This document shows, one piece after another, positions 24,742 to 32,787 of a stretch of 64,000 nt of DNA; position 1 is the first letter of the stretch; each line of letters begins with the position of its first letter. The notes under the pieces are model-generated. The model was not told where the DNA came from. It made no database searches and saw only the letters and a program-made list of their open reading frames with translations. This DNA comes from JBLUOA01 sp048060095 (GTDB lineage: Bacteria > Pseudomonadota > Alphaproteobacteria > Rhodobacterales > Rhodobacteraceae): positions 1 to 64,000 of the forward strand of contig NZ_JBLUOA010000006.1 in the NCBI RefSeq assembly GCF_048060095.1. Reading direction: 5' to 3'. The position numbers and the translations under genes were made by a program.

Positions 24742-26958
24742 TTGAGAAGCGACGCATCTACGAAGACCGCCTTCCCGGTATTGATCTTTTGGGTCATCGC
24801 CGGGTGGGTCGGGTTTTTCCTGCTGCCTTGGTATGCGGTCGATGGTGGCTTTTTCTCGTTCGAATGGCTGTTCGACGGGTATCCGCTGGACGATGATGTC
24901 GCCCCGGCAGCCTTTCTGATCGGACAAGGGCAAAAGCTGTGGCTGGCCCCGCTTTTGATCCCGCTGATCGGGTCGCTGTTTGTGCTGACCCGGCCAAAGA
25001 ACGACCCGCTTTATGCGAAAACCCTTATCCTTGCCGGGGCATTTGGCTTTGGCTGGCTGATCGCCCAAGGTTTCGGCATCGGGCTGAGGGGGTGGAGCTA
25101 TGGCTGGCTTGAGGCACTGTTCGGCCCGCTTGATGACCGCCAGTTCGGGATGGGCTACGGGGGGCTGATCCTCGCCAGTTCGTTCCTGTTTCTGTTCACC
25201 CAAGGCATCGCGGCACGCGGTGCGATCAATGGTGACGTGTTCGTTGTCGGCGCGATTGGTGCGGTGATCGCCATCGTCGCCACCTTCGTGTTCTTTCCAA
25301 TCGCTAAAATGCTGACCGCAGCTTTCATAACTGAAGAGGGCGGCTATTCCGTCAGCGTGTTCCTGTCGAAATTCTTTGACGACCGCCTTTGGGGTCTGGC
25401 CTGCCTGACCGGTCCGGGCCGCTGCGGGGCGGCGTTCAATTCGCTGTTCCTTGCGGTGCTGGTCGGGTTCATCACTACCGCGCTTGGCCTTGCCTTTGCG
25501 TTGGTTGTCACCCACTCCGGGTTCCGGTTCAAACGGTCGATCCGAGCGCTGACGATCCTGCCGATCATCACGCCACCTTTTGTTATCGGGCTGGCGCTGA
25601 TCCTGATGTTCGGGCTGTCAGGCTCCGTCACCCGATTTGTCGCGGACCTGTTCGGCGTGCAGCCGACGCGCTGGCTTTATGGCTTGCCGGGGTTGATAAT
25701 TGCGCAGACCCTCGCCTTTACGCCGATCGCCTTTCTAGTGTTGATCGGCGTGGTTGAAGGCGTCAGCCCCTCGATGGAAGAAGCCGCGCAAACCCTGCGG
25801 GCGAACCGCTGGCAGGTGTTCAAGACAGTGTCACTGCCGTTGATGCGGCCCGGCCTCGCCAATGCTTTCCTGCTGGGATTCATCGAAAGCATGGCCGATT
25901 TCGGCAATCCGCTGATCCTCGGCGGGAATTTCGACGTGCTATCGACCGAGATTTTCTTTGCCATCGTCGGCGCGCAATACGATCAGGGCCGCGCGGCGGT
26001 GTTGGCGATGGTTCTGCTCGGCTTCACCCTGTCGGCGTTCTACGCACAGCGGGCGTGGCTGGGGAAAAAGTCATACACAACGGTTACCGGCAAGGGCGAC
26101 GCGGGCGTTCATCCGCGTATGCCGCGTGCGTTGTCGATCCCTGTTCTGGGCGTCGCGATCATCTGGGCGCTGTTCACCGCCGTGATCTACGGCATGATCG
26201 TCTATGGCAGTCTGGTCGAACTTTGGGGCGTGCGGAACACCCTGACCTTCAAGCACTACATCACCGCCTTTTCCGTTCGGATCACCGAAGACGGCATAAG
26301 GTGGAGCGGAGCCGCCTGGGACAGCTTTTGGACAACAATCCAGATCGCGACGATTGCCGCCCCACTGACGGCGGCGGTCGGCCTTGTCACGGCCTATCTG
26401 CTGACCCGGCAAAGTTTCCGCGGCAAGAACGCGTTTGAATTTGGCACCATGCTGTCCTTCGCCATTCCGGGAACGGTGATCGGGGTCAGCTATATCCTTG
26501 CCTTCAACGTGCCACCGATTGAGATTACGGGAACTGGCATCATTCTTGTCATCAGTTTTATCTTCCGAAACATGCCGGTCGGCGTGCGGGCGGGGATCGC
26601 GTCGATGTCACAGATCGACAAGTCGCTGGATGAATCCTCGCTGACGCTTGGGGCGAACAGTTGGCATACGTTCCGGCGGGTGATCCTACCGCTGCTGCGC
26701 CCGGCCATCCTCGCCGCGCTGGTCTATAGCTTCGTGCGGGCAATGACCGCGATATCGGCGGTGATCTTTCTTGTGTCGGCCCGATACGACATGGCGACCA
26801 GCTACATCATCGGGCGCGTGGAAAACAACGACTACGGGTTGGCGATTGCCTATTCGACGACCCTGATTTTCGTGATGTTGGCCGCCGTTGGCGCTTTGCA
26901 GTTGATGGTCGGAAAAACAAAGATCGGCCGCCGCGCCGATCTTGGGGCCGGAGGATAA
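24742..26958 (+). CDS. Fused double-domain ABC permease (AfuB/FbpB type)
   Basis: A 738-residue membrane protein containing two permease halves in one chain. EAA loops are visible in each: VSPSMEEAAQTLRANRWQVFKTVSLPL in the first half and DKSLDESSLTLGANSWHTFRRVILPLL in the second. The N-terminal 190 residues add further helices. The start is a TTG at 24742, three bases after the binding protein stop; the first in-frame ATG is far inside, so a non-ATG start is needed. Its stop is three bases before the ATPase gene, so the three are one operon. Confidence 0.88.
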   Translation: MRSDASTKTAFPVLIFWVIAGWVGFFLLPWYAVDGGFFSFEWLFDGYPLDDDVAPAAFLIGQGQKLWLAPLLIPLIGSLFVLTRPKNDPLYAKTLILAGAFGFGWLIAQGFGIGLRGWSYGWLEALFGPLDDRQFGMGYGGLILASSFLFLFTQGIAARGAINGDVFVVGAIGAVIAIVATFVFFPIAKMLTAAFITEEGGYSVSVFLSKFFDDRLWGLACLTGPGRCGAAFNSLFLAVLVGFITTALGLAFALVVTHSGFRFKRSIRALTILPIITPPFVIGLALILMFGLSGSVTRFVADLFGVQPTRWLYGLPGLIIAQTLAFTPIAFLVLIGVVEGVSPSMEEAAQTLRANRWQVFKTVSLPLMRPGLANAFLLGFIESMADFGNPLILGGNFDVLSTEIFFAIVGAQYDQGRAAVLAMVLLGFTLSAFYAQRAWLGKKSYTTVTGKGDAGVHPRMPRALSIPVLGVAIIWALFTAVIYGMIVYGSLVELWGVRNTLTFKHYITAFSVRITEDGIRWSGAAWDSFWTTIQIATIAAPLTAAVGLVTAYLLTRQSFRGKNAFEFGTMLSFAIPGTVIGVSYILAFNVPPIEITGTGIILVISFIFRNMPVGVRAGIASMSQIDKSLDESSLTLGANSWHTFRRVILPLLRPAILAALVYSFVRAMTAISAVIFLVSARYDMATSYIIGRVENNDYGLAIAYSTTLIFVMLAAVGALQLMVGKTKIGRRADLGAGG

Positions 26959-26961
26959 AGA

Positions 26962-28029
26962 ATGACGCAGATTCACAGCAAAGCCGCTCCGGTCAGTTTT
27001 CGGAACGTCACGAAAATCTACGGCACCGATGTCGTCGCCGTCGATGACATCAGCCTTGAGATTGAGGCCGGAAAGCTCGTGACTCTGCTCGGCCCGTCGG
27101 GATGTGGCAAGACAACGACGCTCAGGATGATCGCCGGGCTGGAAATGGCAACAAGCGGGCAGATCCTGATTGGCGGGAAAGACGTGACCACCCTGCCCGC
27201 CACGGATCGCGACGTGTCGATGGTGTTTCAGTCCTACGCGCTATTTCCGCATATGACGGTTCTTGAAAACGTGTCCTATGGGCTGGGCTTTTCCGGGTTC
27301 GCCAAGGCCGAAACCAAGGACCGTGCGAACGCCGGGCTAAAGCTCGTCGGGCTTGAGGGGTTTGGCAACCGACTGCCAAGCGAGCTATCCGGCGGGCAGC
27401 AACAGAGGGTCGCCGTTGCCCGCGCGTTGGTGTTGGAACCGCAAGTTCTGCTGTTTGATGAACCGTTGTCGAACCTCGACGCAAAACTCAGGCGGCAGGT
27501 GCGCGAGGATATTCGCGAGATTCAGCAGAACCTTGGCCTGTCGGTCGTCTATGTGACGCACGATCAGGAAGAAGCGCTTGCCGTGTCCGACGAGATCGTC
27601 GTGATGCGCAACGCGTCGATCGCGCAGATCGGTAGCCCCCGCGACCTTTACGACGAACCCGCCGACCGCTTCGTTGCTGATTTCATCGGCGAGGCCAATC
27701 TGCTGCCATGCAAGATCACCTCGGTCGAGGGTGACATGGCCGAGATTTCACTGGGCGACTACCGCCACAAACTGCCCGCCCGCGGATTGCCCGTTGGCGA
27801 TGCAACGCTGGCCGTCCGCCCCACCCGCCTATTGGTCGGGAGCGAGTCCGGTTTCCCCGCCAAAGTCATGAAGGCCACCTATGTCGGCAGCCGCATGGAA
27901 TACACGCTAGAAACCGAGTTCGCGTCGATCTTCGCCATTCAGGACGATGTCGACACTCCGCTTGAAATCGGGCAGGAGATTACGGTCGGCCTTGCCCCCA
28001 TCGGCCCGGTGCTGCTGCCTTCGGGCTAG
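26962..28029 (+). CDS. ABC transporter ATP-binding protein (AfuC/FbpC type)
   Basis: A 355-residue ATPase of the iron/polyamine group. Walker A is GPSGCGKTT, the signature LSGGQQQRVAVARAL, Walker B VLLFDEPLSNLD. A TOBE domain follows after about residue 240 (AVRPTRLLVG). It completes the importer. Its 3' end overlaps the stop of the convergent phosphatase gene by four bases. Confidence 0.9.
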   Translation: MTQIHSKAAPVSFRNVTKIYGTDVVAVDDISLEIEAGKLVTLLGPSGCGKTTTLRMIAGLEMATSGQILIGGKDVTTLPATDRDVSMVFQSYALFPHMTVLENVSYGLGFSGFAKAETKDRANAGLKLVGLEGFGNRLPSELSGGQQQRVAVARALVLEPQVLLFDEPLSNLDAKLRRQVREDIREIQQNLGLSVVYVTHDQEEALAVSDEIVVMRNASIAQIGSPRDLYDEPADRFVADFIGEANLLPCKITSVEGDMAEISLGDYRHKLPARGLPVGDATLAVRPTRLLVGSESGFPAKVMKATYVGSRMEYTLETEFASIFAIQDDVDTPLEIGQEITVGLAPIGPVLLPSG

Positions 28030-28823
28030 GCCGATCCGCCGTCGAACGCCACTTCGGAAATCCGCAGTAAATCGGGAAAGACCTTCGACGTTCCGACGAT
28101 AACGCGGCCACCGTCGGCGATCATCTGGTCGGCGTTCTGATCCTCGACCACGCCACCCGCCTCTGCCACGATCAACTGCCCGGCAAGGCAATCCCATGCG
28201 TTCATGTGTTCTTCGGAATAGCCCAGCAATCGGCCCGCCGCGACATAGACCAGCGACAGCGCGCCGGAGCCGTTGCGATAGAAAACACCACCCTCGGCCA
28301 GAAGCCCCGCGATCAAGCGTTCCGTCCCCTTGGTGCTGGTCCGGTGCGAAAATCCTATACCGGTCGACCCATCCGCAATGCCCCGATCCGACGTGATCCG
28401 AAGCGGATCACCATTCAGCGAAGCGCCCTGCCCACGGGCGGCGACGAACATTTCCTCATGACAGGCATCATAGATCACGCCGATCTGGGTTTTTCCGTCG
28501 CACACACCTGCGATCACGACCGTCCAAGCGGGTATCCCGTTGACGAAGTTGGTGGTTCCGTCGATAGGGTCGATCACCCACGTAAACCCCGTCGTGCCGA
28601 CGGTCGGCCCGTGCTCCTCCCCCACAATCGCGTCATCGGGAAACTGTTCTGACAGGGCAGATCGGATCGCCAGTTCAACATTCCTGTCCGCTTGCGATAC
28701 GAAATCCTGATGCCCCTTCTGTTCGATCCGCAACCTGTTGGGGTCGTTGAAATATTCCAAGGCCAGCTTGCCCGCGTCCCGCGCGATCCCCGCGATTTTC
28801 TCCGCGCGTTGTTTCAAATCCAT
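28026..28823 (-). CDS. Inositol-monophosphatase-family phosphatase
   Basis: A protein of about 265 residues in the FIG superfamily. Metal-site motifs are visible: the glutamate in VGEEHG (about 67-72), WVIDPIDGTTNF (about 82-93) and the aspartate of AWDCLAG (about 211-217). I chose the ATG at 28823, preceded by GGGGGA; a longer frame adds 35 basic residues with no homology. Family members hydrolyse inositol phosphates, histidinol phosphate or 3'-phosphoadenosine phosphates. It converges on the AfuABC-type operon, whose ligand could be a sugar phosphate. Confidence 0.88.
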   Translation of the reverse strand: MDLKQRAEKIAGIARDAGKLALEYFNDPNRLRIEQKGHQDFVSQADRNVELAIRSALSEQFPDDAIVGEEHGPTVGTTGFTWVIDPIDGTTNFVNGIPAWTVVIAGVCDGKTQIGVIYDACHEEMFVAARGQGASLNGDPLRITSDRGIADGSTGIGFSHRTSTKGTERLIAGLLAEGGVFYRNGSGALSLVYVAAGRLLGYSEEHMNAWDCLAGQLIVAEAGGVVEDQNADQMIADGGRVIVGTSKVFPDLLRISEVAFDGGSA

Positions 28824-28914
28824 ATCGTCCCCCAAATGCGCAACTTGCCTCTTTTCTACAGGATTATGCCCGGTGATGCTTTGCCGTTTATGCCTTTCGT
28901 GAGACTGTGAAGCC

Positions 28915-29511
28915 ATGCCGCGCGTCATCCGCTACCTCACCCATCCCGAAGTGCTGATCGATCCGTCAAAGGACATTCGAAGCTGGTCGCTGAACGCGGT
29001 CGGGTTGGGCCGGGTCAACGCCCTCGCCCAATCGGGCGCGCTGCGCGGGACGAACGCCATCTTCAGCAGCGGTGAAACCAAGGCTATAGAGACCGCCACG
29101 CCGTTGGCGAATGCCCTCGGGTGCGTCCTGACGATCCGCGAAAGAATGCACGAAAATGACCGAAGCGCGACAGGCTTTCTGCCGCCGAAGGAATTTGAGG
29201 CGGTTGCCGATCTATTCTTCGCCCATCCCGACGAAAGCGTGCGAGGCTGGGAAACCGCGACCGCCGCACAAGCGCGGATTGTTGGTGAGGTACAGGTGAG
29301 TTTGCCGGATGCCCCTAACGGTGACGTTCTGTTCGTCGGCCATGGCGGAGTTGGGACGTTGCTATATTGCCATCTGGCGAGCGTGCCGATCAGCCGGAAA
29401 TACGATCAGACCGCAGGCGGCGGGTGTTTCTTTGAATTTAGCGATGAACAAACCACGCCAAAAACCGGCTGGCGCCCGATGGCAGAATTGACCGACCAAG
29501 ACCGACCGTGA
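28915..29511 (+). CDS. Histidine phosphatase family protein (THP variant)
   Basis: A 198-residue protein of the phosphoglycerate-mutase-like histidine phosphatase family. The usual R-H-G motif is T-H-P here (RYLTHPEV, residues 6-13), keeping the presumed catalytic histidine H10. The second conserved histidine is in FVGHGG near residue 142 and the acid residue in MHENDRSATGF near 79. It may be a phosphatase with unusual phosphate contacts. The start is 92 bases from the divergent phosphatase gene. The substrate is unknown. Confidence 0.85.
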   Translation: MPRVIRYLTHPEVLIDPSKDIRSWSLNAVGLGRVNALAQSGALRGTNAIFSSGETKAIETATPLANALGCVLTIRERMHENDRSATGFLPPKEFEAVADLFFAHPDESVRGWETATAAQARIVGEVQVSLPDAPNGDVLFVGHGGVGTLLYCHLASVPISRKYDQTAGGGCFFEFSDEQTTPKTGWRPMAELTDQDRP

Positions 29512-29572
29512 AATTTGCGCTGTTCTCGCCCGACGCAGCCGTTAGAAATACTCCAACAGAAGGAGGCTCCGT

Positions 29573-30538
29573 ATGGCTACCCACGGCTATGAGGCAGGGC
29601 GCTTGAACCTGCCCTTTGTTGGCATCTCAACTTTCGGCAAGAAGGACTACGTCGCCGATTGGGCCGCCATCGATGCCGATGTCGCGATCTTTGGCGCGCC
29701 GTTTGATTCCGGATGCCAGTTCCGCCCCGGCGCGCGTTTCGGCCCGCGCGCAGTGCGCGAGGCGTCGACGCTGTTCAGCTTTGGCCACGCGGGGGCTTAC
29801 GATCACGAAGACGACGCGACCTATCTGGGCAGCGATGTGCGGATCGTCGATATTGGTGACGCCGATATCATCCACACAAAGACCGAAGAAAGCCACGCAA
29901 ACATCGAATACGGCGTGCGGAAAATCCTTGATGCGGGTGCGCTGCCCGTGGTCATCGGCGGCGACCATTCGGTGAACATCCCCTGCATCAACGCCTTTGC
30001 CGACGATTGCGCGAAGAAAGGGCCGCTTCATGTTGTCCAGATCGACGCGCATCTTGATTTCGTTGACGAACGCCACGGCGTAACGGTCGGACATGGCAAC
30101 CCGATGCGCCGCGCGATTGAAAAAGATTACGTCACCGGGATGACCCAGCTTGGCATCCGCAACGTGTCTTCGACCGCGAAAGAAGGTTATGACGACGCCC
30201 GCGCGCGCGGCTCTGACATCCTGTCGGTTCGTCAGGTTCGCAAGCTGGGGACAAAGGCGGTGTTAGACCGTATCCCGAAAGGCGCGCGTTACTACGTGAC
30301 GATTGATATCGATGCTTTCTGCCCCTCTATCGCGCCCGGCACCGGCACGCCAAGCCATGGTGGGTTTCTTTACTACGACGTGCTTGAAATCCTGCAGGGC
30401 CTTGCGCAGCGGGGCGATGTCGCGGGGATCGACCTTGTCGAAGTCGCCCCGGCCTATGATCCGTCGGAAAGCACACAAATCCTTGCGGCCCAATTGCTGC
30501 TGAACTTCATCGGGTTCATCTTTCATGCGCGGCGGTGA
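29573..30538 (+). CDS. Agmatinase/arginase-family ureohydrolase
   Basis: A 321-residue binuclear manganese ureohydrolase. The metal ligands are H132 (GGDHS), D158, H160 and D162 (DAHLD), and D245 and D247 (TIDID). Agmatinases usually continue D-x-L-D-P, but here the segment is DAFCPSIAPGTGTP, with cysteine at the position of the third aspartate, which is not a metal ligand. It would hydrolyse a guanidino compound to urea plus an amine. AGGAGG precedes the ATG. Agmatine is the default guess; other guanidino acids are equally possible. The 3' end overlaps a convergent lysR gene by 23 bases. Confidence 0.88.
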   Translation: MATHGYEAGRLNLPFVGISTFGKKDYVADWAAIDADVAIFGAPFDSGCQFRPGARFGPRAVREASTLFSFGHAGAYDHEDDATYLGSDVRIVDIGDADIIHTKTEESHANIEYGVRKILDAGALPVVIGGDHSVNIPCINAFADDCAKKGPLHVVQIDAHLDFVDERHGVTVGHGNPMRRAIEKDYVTGMTQLGIRNVSSTAKEGYDDARARGSDILSVRQVRKLGTKAVLDRIPKGARYYVTIDIDAFCPSIAPGTGTPSHGGFLYYDVLEILQGLAQRGDVAGIDLVEVAPAYDPSESTQILAAQLLLNFIGFIFHARR

Positions 30539-31463
30539 CTTGCCCGACGCCATGCTCGCGAAGCAGGTCATCCCACCCGACCGAAAGCGCCTCTGCCAGC
30601 AGGTCAAAGACCAGACGGATGCGGCGGCTTGTGTGAAGTTCGCGATGCGTGACCAGCCAGACGGGGATCGGGAACGGCTCAAAGCTCGGCACGACCATCT
30701 CGATCCCGTCGGCCAGCGCGGCCATTTCGCGCGACATGATCCCAACCCCCAGCCCCTGCCGGACGAGTTGCAGGTAGACCGACCCGCTGGCGCTGATGAA
30801 CTTGAAGTTCTGCCGCGTCACGGGAAGGCCGCGTTCGTTCAGCACCGGGATCATCCGTTCGACCGGATCGAACCCAATGAAATCCGCGGTGGCGAGGTCC
30901 GGCAGGCGTTCGGGGCGACCGATCCTGTCCAGATACTCGGTTGCGGCGTAAAGATGCGCGCTGCTTTCGTTCACCAGTTTCGCGATCAGTTCCGGCTGTT
31001 CGGGCCGTGCGTGCCGGATGGCGATATCCGCCTCGCGTCGCAACAGGTTCTGCACCTCGTTCGAAGTGATGATGTCAACTTCGATACCCGGCGCGATGGC
31101 GTGCAACCGCTTCAGGATCGACGGCAGCGCATAGGTCGCCATGAAATCCGTCGCTGTAATGCTGACGCGCCCCTCAACCGCCTGACTGCGCCCCGACGCG
31201 GCAAGTGACAGACCGGTCGCTGCGTCCCGCATCGCGCGGATGTGGTCAAGCAGATCAAACCCCGCCTGCGTCAGTTTCAGCGACCGCCCGAGGCGATCGA
31301 ACAGCACAACGTCAAGTTCTTCCTCAAGCTGCGCAACCTGCCGGCTAAGCGTTGGCTGCGTCTGCCCAAGCGCACGCGCGGCGGCGGACAGTGACCCCTC
31401 CTCCACCGTGGCAAGGAACGCCCGCGCTTGGTTCCAGTCAAAGGCGATTGATTTCCAGCTCAT
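30516..31463 (-). CDS. LysR-family transcriptional regulator
   Basis: A LysR protein of about 315 residues, starting at the ATG at 31463 (MSWKSIAFDWNQARAF). The winged HTH is FLATVEEGSLSAAARALGQTQPTLSRQVAQLE (about 15-46) and the effector domain begins near residue 95. It resembles the GcvA/AaeR-like regulators of central metabolism. It is convergent with the ureohydrolase gene and divergent from a methyltransferase gene, with 91 bases between starts. The target could be either neighbour. Confidence 0.9.
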   Translation of the reverse strand: MSWKSIAFDWNQARAFLATVEEGSLSAAARALGQTQPTLSRQVAQLEEELDVVLFDRLGRSLKLTQAGFDLLDHIRAMRDAATGLSLAASGRSQAVEGRVSITATDFMATYALPSILKRLHAIAPGIEVDIITSNEVQNLLRREADIAIRHARPEQPELIAKLVNESSAHLYAATEYLDRIGRPERLPDLATADFIGFDPVERMIPVLNERGLPVTRQNFKFISASGSVYLQLVRQGLGVGIMSREMAALADGIEMVVPSFEPFPIPVWLVTHRELHTSRRIRLVFDLLAEALSVGWDDLLREHGVGQVTAAHER

Positions 31464-31554
31464 ACATTTACGTATATATGAAAGACGGTTTTCGGCAATT
31501 CCAATATGATTTTCGTATGTGTATCCACCCCTCAACCCGAGGAGACATCACACC

Positions 31555-32172
31555 GTGACACCGACGCCGAAATTCTGGAACTGGATCGCCAAGCGCTACG
31601 CGCGCCAACCCATCGCTGACGAAGCATCCTACCGCCGCAAGCTGGACGTGACGCAGGACTATCTGCGCCCCGATATGGAGGTGCTGGAATTCGGCTGCGG
31701 CACCGGATCGACCGCGTTGATCCACGCACCGCATGTGCGCCAGATCCAGGGGATCGATTTTTCCGAAAAGATGATCGACATCGCGCGGGACAAGGCGCAA
31801 GCGCAGGATGTCGGTAATGTCTCGTTCGACATCGCGACGATTGAGGATTGGCCGGACAGCAGGCGCTATGACGCGATCCTTGGCCTCAGCATCCTGCACC
31901 TGCTTGAGGATCGGGACGCCGTGCTACGAAAAGTGCGCGGCCTGCTGAAACCCGGTGGCTTATTCGTCAGCAGCACGGTCTGCGTTGGCGATACGAAAGG
32001 GATCGTCAAATGGCTTCTGCCCATCGGCTCTGCCCTTCGTCTGCTGCCGCTGGTCCGCGTGTTTACCGAAGGCGACCTGCTTCGCGCCCTGCGCCGCGCG
32101 GGGTTTGAGGTTGAACACAACTGGCGACCCGCGCCGGACAAGGCAGTTTTCATCGTAGCAAAAGCCCCGTGA
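31555..32172 (+). CDS. Class I SAM-dependent methyltransferase
   Basis: A methyltransferase of about 205 residues. The SAM-binding motif I is VLEFGCGTGSTA (about 40-51), the acidic end of beta-2 is GIDFSEKM, and a post-motif DAILGLSILHLL follows. I chose the GTG at 31555, with GAGGAG ten bases upstream; a GTG at 31519 in the same frame lacks a good ribosome site. The family includes ubiquinone, tellurite and small-molecule methyltransferases; the substrate is unknown. The next gene starts in the overlapping sequence GTGA. Confidence 0.87.
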   Translation: MTPTPKFWNWIAKRYARQPIADEASYRRKLDVTQDYLRPDMEVLEFGCGTGSTALIHAPHVRQIQGIDFSEKMIDIARDKAQAQDVGNVSFDIATIEDWPDSRRYDAILGLSILHLLEDRDAVLRKVRGLLKPGGLFVSSTVCVGDTKGIVKWLLPIGSALRLLPLVRVFTEGDLLRALRRAGFEVEHNWRPAPDKAVFIVAKAP

Positions 32173-32759
32173 CCGGGCGCGTGGTAGAGGCGACCCCAAG
32201 TGATCCGCGGAAGGTCAGGATCAGACGGCTGGTGCTTGGCTATCCGCTGGCCCTGATCGCCGCCGCGACGCTTGCCAATCACCTGCTTTTAGGGGTCGCA
32301 CCCCCGGCGGTCGCGCTGCCTTCCCCAGCCGTAATCACCGCGCTTGCGATCTGCGGCACGCTGCTTCTGCTCAACCACACGTGGCTGATGACCAGCACCG
32401 AACTGATCCGGCTGAACCACGACCTATCCGCAACGCCCGAAGAATGGCGCAACAGCGGGCGCAGCCGCGCCGATGCCACTCGCCAAGGAGAGGAAGAGCT
32501 GGAGCGCCGCCACAACGCCCACCGCAACACGACCGAAAACGTGGTTTACTTCGCCATCCTCGCCCTGCCCTTCGCGTTCGCCTCACCACCCCCACTCACG
32601 GCACTGGTCTGGATCATCGGCTTCGGCGTGGCGCGGTTGGGGTATACCTATTGCTACCTCACCGCGAACACGGCCGGACGCGGAGTGTTCATGAGCGCTG
32701 GCCTGGTGGCTCTATATGGCATGGCGGGGTATTTGGTGGCGGGTTTGGCTTACCAATAG
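32169..32759 (+). CDS. MAPEG-like membrane protein
   Basis: A 196-residue protein with about four hydrophobic helices and the MAPEG-type signature RRHNAHRNTTENVVYF (about 114-129), which corresponds to the glutathione-binding R-x-x-x-N-x-x-E-N motif. Bacterial MAPEG proteins are mostly uncharacterised and may conjugate glutathione to lipophilic compounds in the inner membrane. It starts with GTG at 32169, overlapping the methyltransferase stop, so the two are translationally coupled. Confidence 0.72.
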   Translation: MTGRVVEATPSDPRKVRIRRLVLGYPLALIAAATLANHLLLGVAPPAVALPSPAVITALAICGTLLLLNHTWLMTSTELIRLNHDLSATPEEWRNSGRSRADATRQGEEELERRHNAHRNTTENVVYFAILALPFAFASPPPLTALVWIIGFGVARLGYTYCYLTANTAGRGVFMSAGLVALYGMAGYLVAGLAYQ

Positions 32760-32787
32760 ACGCTGACCGCTGTGACATAGTCTGCGG

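Noticed and set aside
31464..31554. Short TACGTA and TTTCGTAT repeats between the second lysR gene and the methyltransferase gene.
   Set aside because: Likely promoter sequence, but no clear T-N11-A dyad comparable to the one at 11972.
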